Below the pieces are notes generated by a model. The model saw only the letters and a program-made list of their open reading frames with translations. It ran no database searches and was not told the DNA's origin. The position numbers and the translations under genes are program-made. Below are positions 1 to 7,393 of a stretch of 38,041 nucleotides of DNA, in pieces. This DNA comes from Clostridia bacterium (GTDB lineage: Bacteria > Bacillota > Clostridia > Oscillospirales > CAG-272). Each line of letters starts with the position of its first letter. Position 1 is the stretch's first letter. The stretch is from NCBI GenBank assembly GCA_017407225.1, contig JAFQWY010000325.1, forward strand, positions 1 to 38,041, written 5' to 3'.

Positions 1-757
1 CACCGCGAACAACATGGGTGGTCCGCATGAGGTGGTCGTCAACCGCGTGTGCGAAGTGGTAGGTGGGGATGCCGTCGGACTTGAGAAGAACGTGGTCGAT
101 ATCGTTTTCGGTGATGGTCAGCTTGCCCTTGACAAGGTCATCGAACTTGAACTGGTTTTCGATGCTGCCGGTGCTTCTGAAACGAAGAACCCAGGGATTG
201 CCGGCATCCAGCTGTGCCTGAATGTCTTCCACGGGACGGTCACGCCACATTGCGTACTTGCCGTAGTAGCCGGTGGTTTCCTTGTTGGCTTCCTGCTGTT
301 CACGCATTGCCGCCAGTTCTTCTTCGGTGCAGAAGCAGGGGTATGCCATGCCTTCGGTCACAAGCTTCTTTGCATAAACATGGTAGATTGCCGCACGCTG
401 ACGCTGACGGTAGGGACCGTAGTCACCTGCATCGCCGTCAATGGTAGCGCCTTCATCGAAGGAAATGCCGTAGTGCCTGAGAGTGTTGATCAGAACTTCA
501 ACCGCGCCGGGAACTTCACGCTTTGCGTCGGTATCTTCCACGCGAAGGAACAGTATGCCGTTTGACTGATGAGCCATTCTTTCGGCGGTCAGACCCTGGA
601 CCAGATTGCCGAGGTGAACAAATCCGGTGGGGGACGGTGCCATACGGGTAACGATTGCGCCTTCGGGAAGGGTACGGACGGGGAATCTTTCTTCCAGTGC
701 TTCCGGTGTGTCGGTGACATCGGGGAACAGAAGATCCGCAAGAGCTTTATAATCCAT
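1..757 (-). CDS. gltX: glutamate-tRNA ligase, 5' part (runs off the left edge)
   Basis: Class I aminoacyl-tRNA synthetase that charges tRNA-Glu with glutamate in the cytoplasm. The gene reads leftward from ATG at 757, with GGAG at 765-768 as ribosome binding site, and 252 codons are visible before the window ends. After an N-terminal extension of about 38 residues comes PSPTGFVHLGN (about 42-52), the HIGH-type ATP-binding signature of GluRS. Later parts also fit: FLRVEDTDAKREVPGA (about 70-85), YGPYRQRQR and DHVLLKSDGIPTYHFAHAVDDH, the latter matching the conserved DxxLLKSDGxPTYHLAxVVDDH block of GluRS/GlnRS. The KMSKS motif and anticodon-binding domain lie outside the window. The N-terminal extension resembles the longer clostridial GluRS form. 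Identification is secure; whether it also charges tRNA-Gln cannot be judged. Confidence 0.95.
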   Translation of the reverse strand, partial: MDYKALADLLFPDVTDTPEALEERFPVRTLPEGAIVTRMAPSPTGFVHLGNLVQGLTAERMAHQSNGILFLRVEDTDAKREVPGAVEVLINTLRHYGISFDEGATIDGDAGDYGPYRQRQRAAIYHVYAKKLVTEGMAYPCFCTEEELAAMREQQEANKETTGYYGKYAMWRDRPVEDIQAQLDAGNPWVLRFRSTGSIENQFKFDDLVKGKLTITENDIDHVLLKSDGIPTYHFAHAVDDHLMRTTHVVRG

Positions 758-962
758 TGTTAGTCTCCAATCATGAAAATTGTACAGATATCTTTATTAT
801 AATAAGGTATTATACCACAGTTTTTCCCTTCCGTCTATATGTATATTCCCTATTTTTTGCGTTTTCCGGCAGATTTGTTTCGGCTGAATGAACACGGATT
901 CCCGCAGCAGGGTTCTCTTCTCCGTCACGATGTAAATTATTTTTACTTTCCGGTGAAATCCG

Positions 963-991
963 TTGATTTTTTCTGCGTAATATGATAGAAT
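963..991 (+). promoter_or_regulatory. sigma-A-type promoter for the DivIVA-like gene
   Basis: TTGATT at 963-968 and TAGAAT at 986-991 are separated by exactly 17 bases and lie 37 bases before the start codon at 1028. Confidence 0.6.
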
Positions 992-1027
992 TATTACATA
1001 AAATTGTTGAACTGCCGGAGGTATGGT

Positions 1028-2305
1028 ATGAATAACGGCGCAAAATCTTTCCGCAGTGCGCTTGGCGGCTACAACCGCGAAGACGTAAACGGATATATCA
1101 AAGAAACCGATCTGAAACACGCGGCCGAACTGGAAGAAATGAAGAAGGCTCTGGACGAAGCAAAAGCGGAATCTGCGGGATACGCGGCATCGGTTCAGGC
1201 GGCTGTTCTGGAGCGCGATGCGGCAAGAGAACGGGCACACGCAGACATGATCGCCGCGGCAGAGCTGACCCGCGCAAAGGACGTCGAGATTGCGGAGCTG
1301 ACCAAGCGGCTGAATCTGCTGAAAGCCGAAACCGAAGCCCAGGCCAATGTGATCAGCTCTCTCAGAGAAGAAAAATCCGCGCTTTCCGCTCAGGTTGATG
1401 CGGGCAGAGAAGCTGCGGAAAAAGCACAGAAAGAAGCGGAAGAAAAACTCCGTGCGGTCCGTGCCGAATACGAAACAAAGCTCGCCGAAGCGGGTGAACA
1501 GCAGGAAGCCGTTCTGGCTCTGCGTGCGGAGAATGAAGCTCTCACGGGCACCCTGAATCAGGCTGTCAACGAAGCTGTACAGCTGCGTGAATCCGCTGAA
1601 GGACTGAATGGCAGAATCGCAGATCTGGAATCTCAGCTCAGCAGTGCGCTGGAGGAAGTGGTTAAAAAAAACGCTGAACTGACTGCCAGGGACGAGGAAA
1701 TCGCCGCTCTCACCGCCGCTCACGAACAGGCGCTGGATCAGTGCGTCCATAAAGCCCTGGGAGATGTGTCCGATCGTGGCAGCGATGCATATAAGCTGGA
1801 GATGTATGACAAAGTGAGCGCACAGCTGGGAGATATCCTCATCGGTGCAAACCGGAATGCGGATGAAATCATCACAGCGGCGCAGGAGGAAGCGGAACAG
1901 CTCCGTGCGGATACCGCTCTCGAGTGCGAACAGAAGCGCGCGGAATGCGATGCCTCGGTCAGCCGTACCAGAATGGAAGTGGAAGAAGAAGCGGCCTACA
2001 TCCGTGAACGGCTCTCAGCCGCTGCCGGCGATCTTCTGTGCGGTGTCAGCTCCGATCTTCACACCAGTACCGAAAACTGCATCCGGGAACTGGCCGCCTG
2101 TGTAGAGGATATGCAGTATGAAATCAAAGCTCTTCTGGCGCGTCTCACAAACAGATCTTCGGAAATGAACGACCGGATTGCCTATTACCAGACCTGCGTT
2201 TCCGACGGCGTCAGCGAAAAGCTCGCGGAAATGGACAGTAAATACGGAATCCGCCCCCTTCAGATTTCCGGCGGTACGGACGGTGATACCGATGTCAAAT
2301 CCTGA
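1028..2305 (+). CDS. DivIVA-like coiled-coil protein
   Basis: A 425-residue, highly charged protein. The N-terminus (FRSALGGYNREDVNGYI, about 8-24) resembles the membrane-binding N-terminal segment of DivIVA/GpsB-family cell-division and polarity proteins. Residues about 25-240 are a long, Ala/Glu/Lys-rich heptad-like coiled coil with no predicted membrane segment. A second helical segment follows (about 260-400), which includes the KLEMYDKVSAQLGDILIGA and NADEIITAAQEEAEQ stretches also typical of DivIVA C-terminal halves. The start at ATG 1028 is preferred because GGAGG ends at 1021, six bases upstream; a TTG 24 bases earlier has no such site. The last 14 bases overlap the XRE regulator, implying co-translation. 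The likely role is scaffolding at septum, pole or spore-forming membrane; this is inference from the family, and the precise partner is unknown. Confidence 0.7.
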   Translation: MNNGAKSFRSALGGYNREDVNGYIKETDLKHAAELEEMKKALDEAKAESAGYAASVQAAVLERDAARERAHADMIAAAELTRAKDVEIAELTKRLNLLKAETEAQANVISSLREEKSALSAQVDAGREAAEKAQKEAEEKLRAVRAEYETKLAEAGEQQEAVLALRAENEALTGTLNQAVNEAVQLRESAEGLNGRIADLESQLSSALEEVVKKNAELTARDEEIAALTAAHEQALDQCVHKALGDVSDRGSDAYKLEMYDKVSAQLGDILIGANRNADEIITAAQEEAEQLRADTALECEQKRAECDASVSRTRMEVEEEAAYIRERLSAAAGDLLCGVSSDLHTSTENCIRELAACVEDMQYEIKALLARLTNRSSEMNDRIAYYQTCVSDGVSEKLAEMDSKYGIRPLQISGGTDGDTDVKS

Positions 2306-3173
2306 CAAGAAGCTGGGAGAAAAAATCCGTCATCTCCGTCTGCAGCTGGGAATCACGCAGCGGGATCTGGCCGGAGATAAAATCACCCGGAATATGCTGA
2401 GTCTGATTGAGAGCGGTACGGCTTCCCCGTCCGTTTCCACCCTTGTATACATCGCCGAACGTCTGGAGACCCCTGCCGGCTACTTCTTCACCTCCACCGA
2501 AGAGGACGAGGGACGATTCCTGAAAATGAATATCCTCGGGCAGCTGAAGGAATGCTTCCGGGCCAAAAAATACCGGGAATGCGAAGAAATCTGCGCAGAA
2601 CTTCCGCCCTACGCCTTTGACGATGAACTGTCCTATATGCTGGCCGTTTCCTTCCTCGGAACCGCCTGCGAATTTGCCTCCGCACTGAATCTGCGCTCCG
2701 CTATGACGGATCTGGACAAAGCACAGCAGTACGCCGAACATTCCCTGTACGTGGAAGAGCATTTTCAGCAGGCCATCCGTTTTTACCGGGAATTGTTCCG
2801 CTCGGTATGTTCCGACCAGATTCCCGATATCCTCTGTGACCAGGAAGTCTCGGGCGTATATGTCTCCCAGTCCGTGATCCAGTATTTCCGGACACTCCGC
2901 AGACTCCATGCCGGAGAAGCGGTAATCCCGGAGTTTGTCCGCGGCTCCTATCACGACAAGCACATCTCCGCTCTGATCATGCTGCGGGAAGACCGGATCA
3001 GCGATGCCCAGAAACGGCTCAGAGAGCTTTCCCTGGACTCCTCGCTTCCCTATTATATGCAGTACCGGGTTCTCACCGATCTGGAGGAAGCGGCAAACAC
3101 TACCGGCGATTTTCGTCTGGCATACAGCTCGGCGCGTCGGAAGCTGGAATTTATTGACAGATTTAAAATATAA
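2292..3173 (+). CDS. XRE-family regulator with helical (TPR-like) C-terminal domain
   Basis: A 293-residue protein. Residues about 5-63 form a Cro/C1-type helix-turn-helix: KIRHLRLQLGITQRDLAG, then NMLSLIESGTASPSVSTLV, the classic Q-x-x-LA and S-x-IE-x-G-x-x-xPS signature. The remaining ~225 residues are helical with repeated A/L/Y/E spacing (for example CFRAKKYRECEEICAEL), resembling the TPR-type ligand- or peptide-sensing region of RRNPP/XRE fusions. The ATG at 2292 lies inside the 3' end of the DivIVA-like gene (14-base overlap), so the two are probably translationally coupled. A strong hairpin terminator follows directly. DNA binding is well supported; targets and signal are unknown. Confidence 0.8.
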   Translation: MSNPDKKLGEKIRHLRLQLGITQRDLAGDKITRNMLSLIESGTASPSVSTLVYIAERLETPAGYFFTSTEEDEGRFLKMNILGQLKECFRAKKYRECEEICAELPPYAFDDELSYMLAVSFLGTACEFASALNLRSAMTDLDKAQQYAEHSLYVEEHFQQAIRFYRELFRSVCSDQIPDILCDQEVSGVYVSQSVIQYFRTLRRLHAGEAVIPEFVRGSYHDKHISALIMLREDRISDAQKRLRELSLDSSLPYYMQYRVLTDLEEAANTTGDFRLAYSSARRKLEFIDRFKI

Positions 3174-3179
3174 TACAAA

Positions 3180-3225
3180 AACACCGTTTACCGTGGTCTC
3201 AGCCATGATAAACGGTGTTCTTTTT
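3180..3225. terminator. bidirectional intrinsic terminator
   Basis: AACACCGTTTA (3180-3190) pairs with TAAACGGTGTT (3209-3219). CTTTTTCTT follows on the plus strand and an A-run precedes on the minus-strand side, so it can end both the XRE operon and the convergent decarboxylase operon. Confidence 0.85.
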
Positions 3226-3226
3226 C

Positions 3227-3847
3227 TTATTTGACCGCTGAGCGGTAGCCGCTGAACCGCATGGATTCGATGATCTGGAATCCGCAGGCGCTCTTTGACT
3301 TACGGTTCAGATTGGATATGTGAACCGCGATGGTTTCATCCGTCATTCTGCCGTCGCTGCAGCAGTACTTCCGGATCATTTCCGGCGGAATGAATCTGCG
3401 GCTTCTGTCGGACATCAGATACTTGAAAATCATATACTCCGCTTTGGTCGGCTCGATTTGCGCACCGCGGATTTCCATAAAGTCCTCCGCAAAGAAGGCG
3501 TCGGGTGAACCGAACACACCGAACGGTGTTACAGCGGATTCATCCATCCCGTTCTGCTTCAGCAGCTGTTTCCGGATCTGTCCCGGAAGCAGGTTCTCAT
3601 CAGCAAGAGCACTGGCATTCAGAGCGGAATTCACAAATCCGCCGCCCAGAACAATGGCATGGATATGATCCATCGGAGTCTGACGGACAGTATTCAGCGC
3701 ATCCGTAAATGTGACAATCAGACTTGCCGGCAGACAGCTCCGGTAATCGGAAATCGGGGCTGCCGCACAGGGACAACCCATGCGGAACAGCTTATCCCGG
3801 ATCACCGACGCCCTTTCCGACAGGGTGCGGTCACAGATGAGAATCAT
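3227..3847 (-). CDS. response-regulator-like protein with OmpR/PhoB-type winged helix
   Basis: A 206-residue protein. The C-terminal ~95 residues match the OmpR/PhoB effector fold: IEPTKAEYMIFKYLM (first helix), FIPPEMIRKYC, MTDETIAVHISNLNRKSK (recognition helix) and a final beta hairpin IIESMRFSGYRSAVK. The N-terminal ~110 residues are receiver-sized, starting MILICDRT like a receiver beta-1, but I see no clear phospho-acceptor Asp in a hydrophobic beta-3 context; it may be a degenerate, phosphorylation-independent receiver. No histidine kinase gene is adjacent. The start codon lies only 3 bases after the stop of the oadA-type gene and has no obvious ribosome binding site, so translation may depend on the upstream gene. 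It is the last gene of the decarboxylase operon. Confidence 0.65.
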   Translation of the reverse strand: MILICDRTLSERASVIRDKLFRMGCPCAAAPISDYRSCLPASLIVTFTDALNTVRQTPMDHIHAIVLGGGFVNSALNASALADENLLPGQIRKQLLKQNGMDESAVTPFGVFGSPDAFFAEDFMEIRGAQIEPTKAEYMIFKYLMSDRSRRFIPPEMIRKYCCSDGRMTDETIAVHISNLNRKSKSACGFQIIESMRFSGYRSAVK

Positions 3848-3850
3848 GAA

Positions 3851-5248
3851 TCAGACAGAGTGCACGCCCAGCTTGGGGTCGGCTGCGTCTGCGTCCAGAT
3901 TGTACTTCTTGGCCTTGCGGTATTCGAAGAACTTTTCGGCAACCTGTTCGAACAGAGCGTAGGACAGTACATCTTCTTCCTGTTCTTCCCAGGGCTTAAC
4001 CTTTTCGCGGAGCTTGTCAAGTTCGGGGGCAAGCTTGTCTGCGGGACGGCAGGTGATGGGCTCTTCATCGCCGATGATCTTCTTGCGGAATTCGGGAGAG
4101 ATTTCTGCGGGGCACTTGCCGTAGTCGCCGCGGATCATACCCTTGAATTCCTTGGAAACCAGCTTGTAGCGTTCACCTGCGATTACGTTCAGAACCGCCT
4201 GGGTACCTACGATCTGGGAGGTGGGAGTTACCAGCGGAGGATAACCTGCGTCCGCACGTACTCTCGGAACTTCTTCCAGAACTTCGGGGAGCTTGTCGCT
4301 CTTGCCCTGCTGCTTCAGCTGGGATACCAGGTTGGACAGCATGCCGCCGGGAACCTGATACAGCAGGCAGTTTACGTCTACCTTCAGCACCTTGGGATCC
4401 ATCAGGCCGGAAGCCAGATATTCGTCACGTCTGGGAGTGAAGTGCTTGCAGATCTTGTCGAGCTGAGCCATGTCAAGACCGGTGTCGTATTCGGTACCCT
4501 GAAGGGTTGCAACGATTGCTTCGGTGGGAGCCTGGGAAGTACCCATCGCCATGGGGGAGATGGCAGTGTCAACGATGTCAACGCCTGCTTCGATCGCCTT
4601 GAGGATGGTCATGGAAGCCAGACCGGTGGTGTAGTGGGTATGGAGCTGCAGGGGGATCTTTACCTTGGACTTGAGTGTCTTCACCAGATCGTACGCGGTG
4701 TAAGGAGTGAGAAGACCGGACATATCCTTGATGCAGATGGAGTCAGCGCCCATTTCTTCCAGTTCCTTCGCATACTGAGCGAGGGATTCGGAGGAGTGCA
4801 CGGGGCTGATGGTATAGGAAATCGCAGCCTGAACGTGGCCGCCTTCCTTCTTGGTTGCGTTGATGGCAGTCTTCAGGTTTCTTGCGTCGTTGAGCGCGTC
4901 GAAGATTCTGAGGATGTCGATACCGTTGGCGATGGACTTCTGTACGAAGTATTCAACAACGTCGTCCGCGTAGTGACGGTAGCCGAGGATGTTCTGACCG
5001 CGGAACAGCATCTGGAGCTTGGTGTTCTTAGCGGCAGCACGGATCTTGCGGAGTCTTTCCCACGGGTCTTCGTTCAGGAAACGCATGCAGGAGTCGAAGG
5101 TAGCGCCGCCCCATGCTTCCAGGGAGTGGTAGCCGACCTTATCCATTTCTTCCAGAATGGGAAGCATTTCTTCCGTGGTCATTCTGGTGGCGATCAGGGA
5201 CTGGTGCGCGTCACGGAGCACGGTTTCGGTAATTTTTACTTTAGCCAT
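3851..5248 (-). CDS. oadA: oxaloacetate decarboxylase alpha / pyruvate carboxylase subunit B-type carboxyltransferase (no biotin domain)
   Basis: A 465-residue DRE-TIM metallolyase. It transfers CO2 between oxaloacetate/pyruvate and carboxybiotin. Visible signatures are TVLRDAHQSL (residues 9-18), the metal-binding LHTHYTTG (about 202-209), the catalytic-lysine region CIKDMSG (about 171-177), and the conserved VPGGMLSNL in the C-terminal conserved carboxylase domain. Usual OadA proteins run to about 590 residues with a C-terminal biotinyl domain; here that domain is absent, and the biotin carrier is encoded separately in the same operon. The protein ends after the conserved domain with a short tail. 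It is separated from the beta subunit gene by 42 bases. Direction (decarboxylation, or transcarboxylation with the methylmalonyl-CoA subunit) cannot be told from sequence. Confidence 0.9.
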   Translation of the reverse strand: MAKVKITETVLRDAHQSLIATRMTTEEMLPILEEMDKVGYHSLEAWGGATFDSCMRFLNEDPWERLRKIRAAAKNTKLQMLFRGQNILGYRHYADDVVEYFVQKSIANGIDILRIFDALNDARNLKTAINATKKEGGHVQAAISYTISPVHSSESLAQYAKELEEMGADSICIKDMSGLLTPYTAYDLVKTLKSKVKIPLQLHTHYTTGLASMTILKAIEAGVDIVDTAISPMAMGTSQAPTEAIVATLQGTEYDTGLDMAQLDKICKHFTPRRDEYLASGLMDPKVLKVDVNCLLYQVPGGMLSNLVSQLKQQGKSDKLPEVLEEVPRVRADAGYPPLVTPTSQIVGTQAVLNVIAGERYKLVSKEFKGMIRGDYGKCPAEISPEFRKKIIGDEEPITCRPADKLAPELDKLREKVKPWEEQEEDVLSYALFEQVAEKFFEYRKAKKYNLDADAADPKLGVHSV

Positions 5249-5290
5249 ATATGATAAGATTCCTTTCGTGATATTGATATGTATTCCCTA

Positions 5291-6478
5291 TTACGCGAAG
5301 TAGGACAGGAATACGCCTGCCGCAACGGCGGAACCGATAACACCGGCCACATTGGGACCCATTGCGTGCATGAGAAGGAAGTTGGAGGGGTTTTCCTTCT
5401 GACCGACTACCTGTGCAACACGCGCCGCCATGGGAACAGCGGATACACCTGCGGAGCCGATGAGAGGATTGATCTTGCCCTTGGTAACGAAGCACATGAA
5501 CTTGCCGAGCAGCAGACCGCCGCAGGTAGAGATACAGAATGCAGTCAGACCGAGGACGATGATCTTGATGGTGCTGAATGCGAGGAAGTTGTCGGCGTTC
5601 GCGGTCGCACCAACGGATACGCCGAGGAAGATGGTAACAATGTTCATCAGCTCGTTCTGAACGGTCTTGGAGAGACGGTCGGTAACGCCGCTGACGTTGA
5701 GAAGGTTACCCAGCATCAGGAAGCCTACCAGCGGAGCCGCGTCGGGAACGATGATGCTGACGACCACGGTAACGATGATCGGGAAGAGAACCTTTTCCTT
5801 CTGGGATACAGAACGGAGGTTGGTCATCACGATGGCACGTTCTTTTTTGGTGGTAATCAGTCTCATAAACGGAGGCTGGATAATCGGGATCAGAGCCATG
5901 TAGCTGTACGCAGCAATGGCAATTGCACCCAAAAGCTCGGGAGCAAGAGTCTTGGTAACCAGAATTGCCGTAGGACCGTCAGCGCCGCCGATGATGCCGA
6001 TGGAAGCAGCCTGTTCGGGAGTAAAGCCAAGGAACAGAGCGCCGATGAAGGCAACGAATACGCCCAGCTGAGCGGCCGCGCCAAGCATCAGGGACTTGGG
6101 ATTGGCGATCAGTGCGGAGAAGTCGGTCATGGCACCTACGCCCAGGAAGATCAGGGACGGATAGATACCCAGCTTGACACCCAAGTACAGGAAGTCAATC
6201 AGGTTGCCATTTTCGATGATTTCCTGAAGAACGATATTGGTGCCGCCTTCTTTGATAAACAGATTCATATGGAACAGATCTGCGCCGGGGAGGTTCGCCA
6301 GAAGCATACCGAATGCGATGGGGAGAAGGAGCAGGGGTTCAAACTTGCGGACAATGGCAAGATAGAACAGCGCGCCGATGATCACATACATCGCAAGGGT
6401 TTTCACCAGGAGAATCGGATCGGAGAAAAGGATCGGAAGCCCTGTTGATTCATATAAAGATGTAAAGAAAGTAGTCAA
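5291..6478 (-). CDS. oadB: Na+-transporting decarboxylase beta subunit
   Basis: A 395-residue integral membrane protein with about ten hydrophobic segments. This is the OadB/MmdB/GcdB subunit, which decarboxylates carboxybiotin and exports Na+. The key signature GIIGGADGPTAI is present (Asp about residue 167, equivalent to the essential sodium-site aspartate of characterised OadB), as are NLLNVSGVTDRL and the C-terminal GSAGVSAVPMAARV block. Start: TTG at 6476-6478 has AAGGAG eight bases upstream; the in-frame GTG at 6487 overlaps the Shine-Dalgarno and is unlikely. Fifty bases separate it from the biotin carrier gene. Length and motifs are normal for the family. Confidence 0.95.
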   Translation of the reverse strand: MTTFFTSLYESTGLPILFSDPILLVKTLAMYVIIGALFYLAIVRKFEPLLLLPIAFGMLLANLPGADLFHMNLFIKEGGTNIVLQEIIENGNLIDFLYLGVKLGIYPSLIFLGVGAMTDFSALIANPKSLMLGAAAQLGVFVAFIGALFLGFTPEQAASIGIIGGADGPTAILVTKTLAPELLGAIAIAAYSYMALIPIIQPPFMRLITTKKERAIVMTNLRSVSQKEKVLFPIIVTVVVSIIVPDAAPLVGFLMLGNLLNVSGVTDRLSKTVQNELMNIVTIFLGVSVGATANADNFLAFSTIKIIVLGLTAFCISTCGGLLLGKFMCFVTKGKINPLIGSAGVSAVPMAARVAQVVGQKENPSNFLLMHAMGPNVAGVIGSAVAAGVFLSYFA

Positions 6479-6527
6479 ATCGATCACTCCTTAATATTCT
6501 GATTGGTCGGAAGAATATCGTGAGTGA

Positions 6528-6929
6528 TTAACCGAGGGTGATGATGACGTCGCCGGAGTTGACGCTTGCGCCCTGAGCGGCTTCGATGGACTTGACGGTG
6601 CCGCCTTCAGCAGCGAAGATTTCGTTTTCCATCTTCATTGCTTCCAGGATGCATACCAGATCGCCGGACTTGATGGTGTCGCCGACCTTGACATTGAGCT
6701 TGAGAATGGTGCCGGGCATGGGAGCGGTTACCTTGATGGAGCCTGCTGCACCGGAGGGAGCTGCCTTGGGAGCCTGAGCGGGTGCTGCTGCAGGTGCGGG
6801 AGCCGCTGCGGGTGCGGGTGCTGCTGCAGGTGCTGCGGGTGCTGCTGCCACGGGAGCGGATACTGCGCCCGCTTCTTCAACGAGAACTTCATAGGTTACA
6901 CCGTTAACGGTTACGTTATACTTTTTCAT
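6528..6929 (-). CDS. mmdC: biotin carboxyl carrier protein of the decarboxylase
   Basis: A 133-residue protein. The N-terminal ~25 residues (KKYNVTVNGVTYEVLVEE) form the typical lead-in, followed by an Ala/Pro-rich flexible linker (about residues 22-61) and a C-terminal biotinyl domain of about 70 residues. The biotinylation motif EAMKMENE is present, with the acceptor Lys at about residue 99. It carries CO2 from the carboxyltransferase subunits to the membrane beta subunit. The start at ATG 6929 is chosen because GGAGG (6935-6939) lies five bases upstream; the in-frame GTG at 6941 overlaps that site. The low-complexity linker accounts for the GCTGCTGCAGGTGC-type nucleotide repeats here. Confidence 0.95.
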   Translation of the reverse strand: MKKYNVTVNGVTYEVLVEEAGAVSAPVAAAPAAPAAAPAPAAAPAPAAAPAQAPKAAPSGAAGSIKVTAPMPGTILKLNVKVGDTIKSGDLVCILEAMKMENEIFAAEGGTVKSIEAAQGASVNSGDVIITLG

Positions 6930-6967
6930 TTGTGCCTCCACAATTATTTATGATAGTAGGTTCGGAA

Positions 6968-7378
6968 TCAGTCTTCGTTTGCGCCGGTCCAGCTCTTTCT
7001 GCCGGATTTGCGCTTGAAGGAAACGACACGGTAAGGCAGGCCGGAGAGACCTTCTTCCGCACGGTATGCTTCGATGGCTGCGGTGATTGCCGCGATCAGT
7101 GCGCCGTCGTCGGTCTGAGCCGGTACGGTCGCAGGTGCGGGAGCCGGTTCGGGCTTGGGTTCTTCAGCCTTCTTCACGGGAGCTGCGGGCTTTTCTGCGG
7201 GAGCCGGCTTCTTTTCCGCGGTACCGGAGAACACACTGAACAGTGCGATGATACCCCAAAGAATTGCCAGAACCAGGAACACGGTGCCCATGCCGCGGAG
7301 AAGCATTTCACCGGACAGGGACAGTTTCTGAGTGAGGTCCAGTTTTTCTGCGGTAAGGAATAAAGGTAAATAATTCAT
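6968..7378 (-). CDS. mmdD: decarboxylase gamma/delta subunit (OadG/MmdD family)
   Basis: A 136-residue small membrane protein. One transmembrane helix (about residues 28-50, MLLRGMGTVFLVLAILWGI) is followed by a Lys/Pro/Ala/Glu-rich cytoplasmic linker and a C-terminal helix ending in FKRKSGRKSW. This is the layout of the subunit that anchors the carboxyltransferase and carrier to the membrane-bound beta subunit. ATG 7378 is preceded by GGAGGG. It lies 15 bases after mmdA and 38 bases before the carrier gene, in the order mmdA-mmdD-mmdC-mmdB seen for methylmalonyl-CoA decarboxylases. Sequence conservation in this family is low, so the call rests on architecture and position. Confidence 0.85.
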   Translation of the reverse strand: MNYLPLFLTAEKLDLTQKLSLSGEMLLRGMGTVFLVLAILWGIIALFSVFSGTAEKKPAPAEKPAAPVKKAEEPKPEPAPAPATVPAQTDDGALIAAITAAIEAYRAEEGLSGLPYRVVSFKRKSGRKSWTGANED

Positions 7379-7393
7379 AGCGCCCTCCTTCGA

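Noticed and set aside
797-1750. Minus-strand frame of 317 codons opposite the DivIVA-like gene
   Set aside because: Phe/Arg/Cys-rich composition, no ribosome binding site, and it spans the promoter of the conserved plus-strand gene.
6780-6850. Tandem-looking GCTGCTGCAGGTGC repeats
   Set aside because: They encode the Ala/Pro-rich linker of the biotin carrier and are not a DNA repeat element.
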